DNA of 5,414 bases from positions 1 to 5,414 of the forward strand of contig JAUZEI010000495.1 of NCBI GenBank assembly GCA_030839105.1. Direction: 5' to 3'. Positions within the stretch are counted from its first letter, which is position 1. Every line of letters begins with the position of its first letter. The notes beneath the pieces are model-generated. The model was not told where the DNA came from, ran no database searches, and worked only from the letters and a program-made list of their open reading frames with translations. The position numbers were made by a program, and so were the translations under genes. Below, in pieces: positions 1 through 5,414 of the stretch. This DNA is from Actinomycetota bacterium (lineage in GTDB: Bacteria; Actinomycetota; Acidimicrobiia; IMCC26256; PALSA-610).

Positions 1-72
1 GCGGGACATCACGCGATTATTGGTCGTGTAGTCCTGTGCCGCCAGGCCATTCAGCTCCCAGCCAGTGTCACT
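1..72. other. Left flank, possible 3' end of a plus-strand gene
   Basis: Too short to assign. In the plus frame starting at base 2 it reads RDITRLLVV followed by TAG (29-31), which could be the last residues of a gene converging on the kinase. A 4-bp inverted repeat CCTG/CAGG follows (33-46) but has no T-tract. The minus frame in line with the kinase is also open here after its stop. Neither reading can be confirmed. Confidence 0.2.
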
Positions 73-1986
73 TCAAGGCCCGGGCACTTTCGCTGGGCGT
101 GCTATCGGAATGATGACGTGCACGGACGTACCGCCTCGCTTCGGGCTCGCGATATCGATCCGACCACCAAGGGCCTCGACGCGGTCGCGCAAACCCAGAA
201 GTCCGGAGCCGCGCGTCGGGTCCGCACCCCCGACGCCGTCGTCCCGTATCGAGACGTCAACAACGGAATCCTCGGTGACCACCTCAACCTGGACGCGCGA
301 CGTCTGGGCGTGCTTCGTCGCGTTCGTCACGGCTTCGGACACGATGTAGTACACCGCGATCCCTACCGGCTCCGGCAGCGGTTCGCGCACGCGCACGCCG
401 AGTTCCATAGGAATGGCGGACCGGCGCGCGAGCGATCTCAGTGCTGGTACGAGGCCGCCGCGCGACAGGATCGCGGGATGCAGTCCGCGTGATAGCTCGT
501 GCAGCTCAGTGACAGCTGCAGATATGCCCGCGGAAAGCCGGGCAAGCCGCCCTTCGAGCTCGGGCGAGTTATCCGGCAGCATCTCTTGCGCGGCGCGTAC
601 CTCTAGTCCGATGGTCAACAGCCGTTGTTGAGTCCCGTCGTGCAGGTCGCGCTCGATCTGGCGGCGGGTCTCGTCGGCCGCCGCGATCACGCGCGCCCGT
701 GACGCTTCGAGGTCGGCACGGCCCTGTGCGTTCGCGACTGCGGTGGAGACGAGCTCCGTGAACGCAGCGATCCTCTGCTCGATTTCGTAGGCAGGTGCGG
801 GCGGCTGCGTGAAGGCAACGACAACCACGCCCCAAAGCCGGTTATCGACCACGATGGGGGCGCCGGTCGCACAACTGAGGCCGGCGCTGTGCATCCGTGC
901 CCCAACCGTCGTCGCCGCCGTGTCGGCTTCCAGCGAGACGGCCTTGCCGCTTCGGAATACCCTTGCCGCGAGGCTTTCACCTTCTGAAGGAATGCGCTCG
1001 ATGATTGGTATGTCACGGCCCGGCGCATTCACTGCGGCGACGACGACGGCGGTGTGATCCACCTCATATCGCAGCAGCCGTGCGCTGTCAGATGACAGGA
1101 GATGATTGATCTCGCCGGCGACGGCTTCGAAGACCTCAGCCGGCGCGGCGCCGCGCGCGACCAATGTCGCCACCCGCCGCAGCGCCGTCTGTTCGTCCGC
1201 AAGCGCCCGTAGGTCGTCGCGGTGCGCCTCGAGCGAGCCTGCCATCCTGTTGAACGAGTGTTCGAGCAGCCCGATCTCGCCGGCTCCCGTTTCCGTCATG
1301 CGCGCCGTGAGATCTCCTCCGGCAAGGCGCTCGGCGAGCGCTGCGGCCCGCCGGACGGGCCTGACGATTGCGTACGCGAGGTACGCGGCGAAAACCGCTA
1401 CGAGGACGACAGAGCCGATCGTTCCTGCGGTTGCCGCGACGATTGCCCGCGTCGATCTTGTCTTGCTTCGAGCCTGTTCTTGCCTCACGATCGCACGCTC
1501 CGCCGATCGAAACGCGTCGAACTGGGCCCGAATGGAGTCAACTCGAGTCTTCCCGGCGCGGGCGGTGGCGGCGCTCGACGCGGCCGGATCTCCTTTGCGA
1601 ACCGCCGCGACCAACGGATCGGAATACTCGCTGATGTACGAACGGATGTCGGTAACGATGCGTTCTGCGGGCAACTGCTGGCTCGGGTCGTCGATCATCG
1701 CCAGCCATTGCCGGGCGTCGTTCGAAAAGGTCGCGCGGGCGCTCTGCCAAGGCTGCAGGAACGACGCGTCGTGCGTGATGACGAAGCCGCGGGCGCCCGT
1801 TTCGAGGTCGAGGATCGTCCGCTCGAGATCGCTGCCCACATCGAGCTCATCCAGAGCTTGGGCCGTGACGCGCTCACTGTGCCGCTCGGTACTGATGGCG
1901 AAGATGAGAAACGCGAACGCGCCGGCCACGATGATCGCGAGCAAGATGCTCGCGATCGAGGTCCGCCAGGTGAGTCCGAGCTTCAT
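73..1986 (-). CDS. Membrane sensor histidine kinase (CHASE3-HAMP-GAF-HisKA_3-HATPase)
   Basis: Autophosphorylating sensor kinase of the NarL/DesK-like (HisKA_3) class, predicted to donate phosphate to a response regulator from the inner face of the membrane. Seen in the 637-residue product: TM helix at about 11-32, an extracytoplasmic helical region at 35-178 with the CHASE3-like stretch LDLETGARGFVIT, second TM at about 182-208, HAMP at about 205-258, GAF at about 276-422, and a HisKA_3 dimerisation helix with ERDLHDGTQQRLL, whose His449 is the expected phosphoacceptor. The ATPase domain shows N555 in the N box, a DDGVGG G1 box (582-587) and GSGLLGLRDRVEALGG (593-608). All key residues are present and the domain ends naturally near the stop, so it looks intact. 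The ATG at 1986 is chosen because GAGG lies 5 nt upstream; a GTG at 1992 in the same frame would overlap that ribosome site. It is the second gene after the receiver gene. The ligand cannot be read from sequence. Confidence 0.95.
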   Translation of the reverse strand: MKLGLTWRTSIASILLAIIVAGAFAFLIFAISTERHSERVTAQALDELDVGSDLERTILDLETGARGFVITHDASFLQPWQSARATFSNDARQWLAMIDDPSQQLPAERIVTDIRSYISEYSDPLVAAVRKGDPAASSAATARAGKTRVDSIRAQFDAFRSAERAIVRQEQARSKTRSTRAIVAATAGTIGSVVLVAVFAAYLAYAIVRPVRRAAALAERLAGGDLTARMTETGAGEIGLLEHSFNRMAGSLEAHRDDLRALADEQTALRRVATLVARGAAPAEVFEAVAGEINHLLSSDSARLLRYEVDHTAVVVAAVNAPGRDIPIIERIPSEGESLAARVFRSGKAVSLEADTAATTVGARMHSAGLSCATGAPIVVDNRLWGVVVVAFTQPPAPAYEIEQRIAAFTELVSTAVANAQGRADLEASRARVIAAADETRRQIERDLHDGTQQRLLTIGLEVRAAQEMLPDNSPELEGRLARLSAGISAAVTELHELSRGLHPAILSRGGLVPALRSLARRSAIPMELGVRVREPLPEPVGIAVYYIVSEAVTNATKHAQTSRVQVEVVTEDSVVDVSIRDDGVGGADPTRGSGLLGLRDRVEALGGRIDIASPKRGGTSVHVIIPIARPAKVPGP

Positions 1987-1991
1987 GTCCA

Positions 1992-1995
1992 CCTC
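1992..1995 (-). promoter_or_regulatory. Ribosome binding site of the histidine kinase
   Basis: GAGG on the minus strand, 5 nt before ATG 1986. It decides the start, because an alternative in-frame GTG (1992-1990) begins on the last G of this motif and could not use it. Confidence 0.6.
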
Positions 1996-2000
1996 GGCGC

Positions 2001-2016
2001 CACGACCCGCGTCGTG
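2001..2016 (-). promoter_or_regulatory. Intercistronic hairpin between receiver and kinase
   Basis: Perfect 6-bp inverted repeat CACGAC / GTCGTG with a 4-nt loop, inside the 42-nt gap between the receiver stop and the kinase start. It ends 5 nt before the kinase Shine-Dalgarno. No T-tract follows, so it is unlikely to be a full terminator. It might protect mRNA or lower kinase translation relative to the receiver; that role is inference. Confidence 0.4.
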
Positions 2017-2028
2017 CGCGACGGCACG

Positions 2029-2400
2029 CTAGCTCGGCAATGGACGCCCGCGGCCGAGAACATCTGCGATTCTCTGCGCCGAGAGGTCAGCCTTGGAGAT
2101 GAACCCGACGGCCGGACTGGCGGCGATCAGGTCGGCGAAGTCCGTCTCGCTGTACGCGGAGATGAGTACAACGGGGCATGCACCGTCAGCCGCGAGCCGG
2201 ACCGCGAGATCGAAGCCGTTGTCGGCACCGAGGTCCACGTCGACGAGAGCGCAATCGGGCCGGAGCTCGTGCGTGATGCCGATCGCCTCGGCCGCGGTCG
2301 ACGCGACGGCGATCACGTCGACGCCCTGCCGCTCCAGCAAGTCCTTCGCCGCCCCGAGGAATTGCGCGTTGTCGTCAACGATCAAAAGGCGGGATGCCAT
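2029..2400 (-). CDS. Single-domain response regulator (receiver only, no output domain)
   Basis: Phosphoacceptor receiver domain, the likely partner of the kinase encoded next to it. In the 123-residue product the acidic pair is D9/D10 (LLIVDDN), the phosphorylation site D54 (ALVDVDLG), the switch Ser S81 (VVLISAY, Ser in place of the commoner Thr) and the conserved Lys K103 (GFISKAD). The receiver fills almost the whole protein and only about 10 residues follow the last helix, so no HTH or enzymatic output domain exists and no frameshifted remnant of one is visible downstream. Such receiver-only proteins beside HisKA_3 kinases are known in Actinobacteria and are often misnamed transcription factors. 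The start is uncertain: ATG 2400 fits the usual short lead before the first beta strand, while the in-frame ATG at 2427 adds nine residues and has GAGG 11 nt upstream. It is first in the operon; 42 nt separate its TAG from the kinase ATG. Confidence 0.93.
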   Translation of the reverse strand: MASRLLIVDDNAQFLGAAKDLLERQGVDVIAVASTAAEAIGITHELRPDCALVDVDLGADNGFDLAVRLAADGACPVVLISAYSETDFADLIAASPAVGFISKADLSAQRIADVLGRGRPLPS

Positions 2401-2477
2401 GGTGTCCAATCCGTTCGACCCAAGCATGGTCGTGGCGACCTCATCTCGTGCGCATTACGGCTAGCAGGAAATATTGA

Positions 2478-2495
2478 CTCGCGAAGCGCGCGACG
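2478..2495 (-). promoter_or_regulatory. TCGCG repeat element upstream of the receiver gene
   Basis: On the minus strand this reads CGTCGCGCGCTTCGCGAG, with an internal TCGCG/CGCGA dyad (2479-2493). The word CTTCGCGAG recurs exactly in the leader of the hydrolase gene (4432-4440), preceded in both places by GTCGCG. It may be a shared regulator site or a chance GC-rich word. Confidence 0.25.
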
Positions 2496-2513
2496 GGGAT
2501 GTGCCGCAACAAT

Positions 2514-2529
2514 TTGCAGCTAGCTGCAA
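2514..2529. promoter_or_regulatory. 16-bp perfect palindrome, candidate operator
   Basis: TTGCAGCTAGCTGCAA is a perfect dyad, 87 nt upstream of the ATG at 2427 and 114 nt upstream of the ATG at 2400. An overlapping inverted pair GCAA-CAAT-TTGC (2507-2518) shares its left half, so GCAA/TTGC half-sites are repeated three times in 23 bases. Shape and position suit a dimeric transcription factor site controlling the receiver-kinase operon. The factor is unknown; I cannot tie this word to a named regulator. Confidence 0.5.
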
Positions 2530-2822
2530 TGCCTCCCCCCGGACAACCACCAGAACAGTTGGTTGCTGGCACCGATGAACGCGGTCGATATGCGTGCGCT
2601 CGTGCCCGAAAGACCTGCCGGGCTCTCGACCCGCTTCTCAGCGTGCTCGCACAGTCGGATCTCGCAACCTCGTCGAACCCGAGATCGGGTGGACGCGATC
2701 AGCCTCGCGCTGCGCGCCGCAGCGGCCCGCGGTGTCGAGGCCATGCGTCGAGCCCGACTCGTCCGGGCGCGGCGACCGCCGTTCGGGTGAGCAATGAAGC
2801 AACGATCAGGAAGGCCGTGCGC

Positions 2823-4424
2823 TCAAGGATGCACGAGCGCCGACGGGCGTAGTCCCGGCCGGCCCCTCGACAATGTCTGCGTGGCCCCGGCACCGCTAGG
2901 TACGGGGCGGGGGAATGGTTTGCATGTCGCGTCGGCGCGGCGGCCGGCCTTGCGTGAAGGCAATATCCCGGTTGCGAGGAAAGCGGCGATATGGCCGTCG
3001 ACACAAGCGTTGCCGAACAGTGTGCCGGCGTGAGTCGTGCCTCCCGGTTCGGCAAGGAGACTCGATCTCGGGAAGAGGGTCCGCACGGTCAAGCTCCCCT
3101 CGTACGGGGTCGCGGCGTCGAGAGTCTCGTCGATGAGCAGGACCGGCACGCCGTGGCCCTTCACTTCGACCCGCGGGCCGGCGGCCGCCGGCCAGTAGAG
3201 ACATGGCGCGCTGTACCACGCAGTGTTCCACGTCGCGAAACGCGCGGTCCGGTACGTTCGCCAGAAGTCCTTGGCCCAGGTGCTCCACTTCTGCGGCCAG
3301 GGCGCGTCGGTGCACACGACGGCGTTGTTCGCCGCGTACGCATTGTCGTTGCCGGGGGTGTCGAACGCTTGATACGCCGCGATCACACCGCCGGCGTTGT
3401 GTTGGTGGATCCAGCTCGAGAAGAAGGACCCGAAGAGTGTCCAGACCGATTGAGTGTACGCCGCTGCGTAGAACGCGTCCTCCCATTCGTCCGGGCCGAG
3501 GACGCCCTGGGCCGGGTGCTTCTTGAGTGCCGCGACCTGTCGATAGAACAGCCGTTCCACCGCTCGTTCGGTCGTGCCAAGGTGGTACACGTCGTCGTAC
3601 TCGGCGAGCCATGCGAACCAGATCTTGATGTTGCGTTCGATTGCGACGACTTGGGCGAGGTTGGCCTTGTACCAGACGTGGCGCGGGTCGACGCTGCTGT
3701 CGAACACCATGCGTCGAACGTGCGACGGGAACAGCGTTGCGTACACCTCACCGAGGTAGGTGCCGTAGGACAGTCCGTAGTAACTGATGCGCTTTGCCCG
3801 GAGCGCGATTCGGATGCTGTCCATGTCGCGAGCGGAGTCGGTCGTTTTCATGTGCGGAAGGAGCTGCGCGGCGTTCGCCTCGCACGCAGTGGCGTACGCC
3901 TTCGAGCGTGACAGCCACTTCCGGAGGGTCGCGGGCCTCCTGGGGACATAGGGCGGTCGGTCACCGGCGAAGTAGTCGGGTCTACACGAGAGCGCCGGCG
4001 TGCTGGAGCCGACGCCGCGCGGATCGAATCCGATCCAGTCGTACCGCTCGCCCACGTGGTTGGGGACGAACTGGCCGAGTGTCGCAAGCTGTAGCCCGGA
4101 GGCGCCGGGGCCGCCGGGGTTCGTGAGCATGACGCCCTGGTATTGCGATGCGGGCGACGTGTGCTGCACTCGGGCCAACGCAAGCCCGATTGTCGAGCCG
4201 CTCGGACGCTCGTAGTCGAGCGGAACCCGCAGCGACCCGCACTGCGCGTGCGCCGCGGTCAGCGTCGGATCGGAACACCTACCCCAGGAGACCTGCAGCT
4301 GCGGCTCCGGCGGCGAGCTTGCACTCACCGAACGGGGACAGGCCGCCAACCCCACGGACACGACGCACAGCAGTGTGCCGGTAACGACGAATCTCCTCAC
4401 GACGACCCCCTTTGTTCGTTTCAT
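2823..4424 (-). CDS. Secreted TAP-like alpha/beta-hydrolase lipoprotein (peptidase S33 type)
   Basis: Predicted serine hydrolase of the tripeptidyl-aminopeptidase-like family (alpha/beta-hydrolase fold plus TAP-like C-terminal domain), probably releasing short peptides from N termini outside the membrane; some relatives cleave esters or other amides. The 533-residue product starts with a lipoprotein signal: basic MKRTKGVVVRRF, a hydrophobic run, then lipobox LAAC with Cys29 as lipid site. Family landmarks follow: CGSLRVPLDYERP (62-74), oxyanion-loop NPGGPGASG (102-110), WIGFDPRGVGSS (130-141), nucleophile elbow GLSYG with Ser219, LDAATPYE with the likely catalytic Asp436, and GGTTHAG with likely His465. 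Many cysteines suggest disulfides, as usual in exported members. The open frame runs 55 residues further upstream to 4589, but that stretch lacks protein character and would bury the signal peptide, so ATG 4424 is chosen although its ribosome site (GCGAGA) is weak. A short, low-complexity tail follows CKPFPRPVP at the C terminus. It is transcribed alone; substrate unknown. Confidence 0.93.
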   Translation of the reverse strand: MKRTKGVVVRRFVVTGTLLCVVSVGLAACPRSVSASSPPEPQLQVSWGRCSDPTLTAAHAQCGSLRVPLDYERPSGSTIGLALARVQHTSPASQYQGVMLTNPGGPGASGLQLATLGQFVPNHVGERYDWIGFDPRGVGSSTPALSCRPDYFAGDRPPYVPRRPATLRKWLSRSKAYATACEANAAQLLPHMKTTDSARDMDSIRIALRAKRISYYGLSYGTYLGEVYATLFPSHVRRMVFDSSVDPRHVWYKANLAQVVAIERNIKIWFAWLAEYDDVYHLGTTERAVERLFYRQVAALKKHPAQGVLGPDEWEDAFYAAAYTQSVWTLFGSFFSSWIHQHNAGGVIAAYQAFDTPGNDNAYAANNAVVCTDAPWPQKWSTWAKDFWRTYRTARFATWNTAWYSAPCLYWPAAAGPRVEVKGHGVPVLLIDETLDAATPYEGSLTVRTLFPRSSLLAEPGGTTHAGTLFGNACVDGHIAAFLATGILPSRKAGRRADATCKPFPRPVPSGAGATQTLSRGRPGLRPSALVHP

Positions 4425-4431
4425 GTTCAAT

Positions 4432-4450
4432 CTCGCGAAGACCTCGCGAC
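4432..4450 (-). promoter_or_regulatory. TCGCGA direct repeat in the hydrolase leader
   Basis: CTCGCGA occurs at 4432-4438 and 4443-4449, exactly 11 bp apart, about one helical turn, ending 7 nt before the hydrolase ATG. Because TCGCGA is self-complementary the pair can also fold into a hairpin that would occlude the weak ribosome site. It could be an operator or a translational control element; neither is proven. Confidence 0.3.
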
Positions 4451-4473
4451 AAGGTGGACAGCCTGCGACGGCA

Positions 4474-4489
4474 GGGGGTGCTGACCCCC
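4474..4489. repeat. G/C hairpin in the hydrolase upstream region
   Basis: Perfect 6-bp stem GGGGGT / ACCCCC with a 4-nt loop (GCTG in the plus sense), 50 nt upstream of the hydrolase start. There is no T-tract on either side, so a classic intrinsic terminator is not supported. It may be part of the 5' leader or a pause site. Confidence 0.4.
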
Positions 4490-4490
4490 C

Positions 4491-4516
4491 GAACCGGTAC
4501 GCGAACCGTCGGTACC
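4491..4516. repeat. Short interlocked repeats GAACCG / CGGTAC
   Basis: GAACCG is repeated at 4491 and 4503 (12-bp period) and CGGTAC at 4495 and 4510; GGTAC (4496-4500) and GTACC (4512-4516) also form a 5-bp inverted repeat. Placed about 70-90 nt upstream of the hydrolase start, they could be regulator half-sites. Function is inferred from position only. Confidence 0.25.
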
Positions 4517-5087
4517 AAAACCTGACGTTCAAGCAGCTCGAGGTCGGGCTCGACATTCCGGCGTACGCGTCGACGCCAGCGCGGTTCACTGCCTGAGCGC
4601 TCCCGCGCGATCAGTATCTATTTCATGGAGCGTGTCGAGTCGATCACGCAACGCGACGATACGGACCTGACCACGTTGTGAGGGCCGGCGTTTCGCCCGA
4701 GAATCTTCGAGAGCGTCGTGCCGAGTCGGGCGCGATGCGTGGCGAATCGCGACGCCCCGTAGCGCAAGGCCGGACGTCGATTCTGGTCGACCTTGTCCCG
4801 TCGGCACGGCCGTCTGCCCGTGAGACCTATCTGCCGCGGGTCTCGCATATGGTGCCGACGGGATGCGGTAGACGCCACCGCGGAATTGATCGCCGCGACC
4901 CGGGGGCACTAGCCATACCTCGGTGCCGCGGCGCTCGAGAGACGCGGGGTCGGCGGACGAGGGGGAAGAGGGCGGTAGCGATCATGGTTCGTTCGAGTCT
5001 TTCCGCCACGGCTCATGCGTCGACGCCTGCGCATTCGTTGTCCGGGACCACATCGTTGACGACCAACACATCGCGGCGTGACCGGCA

Positions 5088-5414
5088 ATGACGAGTACCG
5101 GCGAAGGCAACGACGCGACCGACGCGGAGGACGCGGATCGTCGGCCCGCGCGTCAGACGCACCAAGCGGTGTTGGGCGCCATGATGTGCGTGGTCGCGCT
5201 GGTGGTCGTCGGCGTGATCCTCGACCATGCGGCAGCGCCGAGCTCCCGTGCCACCGATGTCATCCCGACGTCGAATTCGCAAGCCGTGACGACACAGACT
5301 TTGGAACGCGCCGCGACTGTCGTCAAGAAGCGTGCGCCGCGTCCGAAGGTCGCGGCCACGACCGCGCCGACGACGGTGCGGGTGACCACGCCGCCGACTC
5401 GGCCGCCCGTCGTC
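5088..5414 (+). CDS. Single-pass membrane protein with Thr/Pro-rich outer segment (partial, 3' end missing)
   Basis: Not recognised as a named family. The first 109 codons are in the window and the frame is still open at the right edge. Residues 1-26 are acidic then basic (DRRPAR at 18-23), residues about 27-46 are one hydrophobic helix (AVLGAMMCVVALVVVGVI), and from about 50 the chain is rich in Ala, Thr, Pro and Val with basic KKRAPRPK, ending in TTAPTTVRVTTPPTRPPVV. By the positive-inside rule the N terminus is cytoplasmic and the Thr/Pro-rich part lies outside, a typical linker before an extracellular or cell-wall domain that would be encoded beyond the window. ATG 5088 is the first possible start, since an in-frame TGA lies at 5079-5081; no Shine-Dalgarno is visible before it. 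Third positions are mostly G/C, supporting real coding. It is read away from the hydrolase. Confidence 0.75.
   Translation, partial: MTSTGEGNDATDAEDADRRPARQTHQAVLGAMMCVVALVVVGVILDHAAAPSSRATDVIPTSNSQAVTTQTLERAATVVKKRAPRPKVAATTAPTTVRVTTPPTRPPVV

Larger units (their letters stand above)
2428..2822. other. Intergenic region between hydrolase 3' end and receiver gene
   Basis: About 395 nt with no convincing gene. Open frames on both strands here give Arg/Ser/Ala-rich translations without domain character and with weak codon bias. The part near 2428-2570 should carry the promoter of the receiver-kinase operon: it has an AT-rich patch (2462-2477), a palindrome (2514-2529) and a 6-bp inverted repeat CAACCA/TGGTTG (2544-2565). 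No consensus -35/-10 pair with proper spacing could be assigned on the minus strand. No strong terminator with a T-tract is seen after the hydrolase stop. Confidence 0.6.
4425..5087. other. Long divergent intergenic region
   Basis: About 660 nt between two divergently read genes. No frame on either strand shows a recognisable domain or the strong third-position G/C bias of the neighbours; the longest open frames (minus 4586-4909, plus 4678-5091) give Arg-rich, shadow-like translations. It should hold the hydrolase promoter and that of the right-hand gene. Visible structure: a G/C hairpin (4474-4489), GAACCG and CGGTAC repeats (4491-4516), two copies of GCGTCGACGCC (4567-4577 and 5017-5027), an AT-rich patch (4611-4624) containing TAGATACT on the minus strand, and a purine-rich run (about 4960-4975). 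A decayed gene or an unrecognised small RNA cannot be excluded. Confidence 0.5.

Noticed and set aside
2474..2503. Plus-strand promoter with TTGACT as -35
   Set aside because: The hexamer at 17-18 bp spacing (GGATGT/GATGTG) is a poor -10 and no plus-strand gene follows that I can support.
1106..2523. Long plus-strand open frames (308 and 433 codons) opposite the kinase and receiver genes
   Set aside because: They lie antisense to two clearly identified proteins with intact motifs, give Arg/Ala/Ser- or Asp/Arg-rich translations without domains, and are expected shadows in high-GC DNA.
2699..2830. Signal-peptide-like stretch on the minus strand (RTAFLIVASLLTRTAVAAP) after the hydrolase
   Set aside because: There is no ATG, GTG or TTG before the hydrophobic run outside the hydrolase gene, no ribosome site, and the frame ends after about 45 codons. 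Could be a decayed start of a gene at most.
2991..3911. 306-codon plus-strand frame opposite the hydrolase
   Set aside because: It mirrors the codon structure of the hydrolase gene, whose family motifs are intact, and shows no domain of its own.
4425..4589. N-terminal extension of the hydrolase to ATG 4589
   Set aside because: The 55 extra residues are not protein-like and would place the lipoprotein signal inside the chain; ATG 4424 gives a textbook signal and lipobox.
4586..5091. Candidate genes in the divergent region (minus 4586-4909, minus 4618-4878, plus 4678-5091)
   Set aside because: Translations are Arg-rich without motifs, overlap each other, and third-position G/C is lower than in the true genes; only the 3' part near 4984-5091 is kept as a speculative leader ORF.

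Overview
High-GC DNA with heavy G/C third-position bias. The gene content (a two-domain tripeptidyl-aminopeptidase-like secreted lipoprotein, a CHASE3/HAMP/GAF/HisKA_3 histidine kinase, a stand-alone receiver and a Thr/Pro-rich membrane-anchored protein) suggests a chromosomal segment of an actinobacterium. Acidimicrobiia or a related deep lineage is my guess, but the sequence does not prove it. No rRNA, tRNA, CRISPR array, transposase or integrase was recognised.

Layout from left to right. (1) Bases 1-72 are a short flank with no gene that can be confirmed. (2) Bases 73-2427, minus strand, hold a two-gene signalling operon read right to left: a single-domain response regulator, then, after 42 nt, a membrane-bound sensor histidine kinase. 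(3) Bases 2428-2822 are non-coding. They hold the upstream region of the operon, including a perfect 16-bp palindrome. (4) Bases 2823-4424, minus strand, encode a secreted alpha/beta-hydrolase lipoprotein of the TAP / peptidase S33 type. (5) Bases 4425-5087 are a long divergent intergenic region with a G/C hairpin and short repeats but no convincing gene. (6) From base 5088 to the right edge, plus strand, runs the start of a single-pass membrane protein with a Thr/Pro/Ala-rich outer segment, cut off by the window end.

How the parts may work together: the kinase probably senses an envelope or intracellular signal through CHASE3 and GAF and passes phosphate to the receiver. The receiver has no DNA-binding domain, so its output must be another protein not in this window. 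The hydrolase probably degrades or trims peptides, or cleaves a small ester or amide, outside the membrane. A nine-base word, CTTCGCGAG, lies upstream of both minus-strand units, a weak hint of shared control. I found no clear sign of a new multi-gene system here; the most interesting signals are the palindrome, the output-less receiver/kinase pair and the repeat-bearing leaders.
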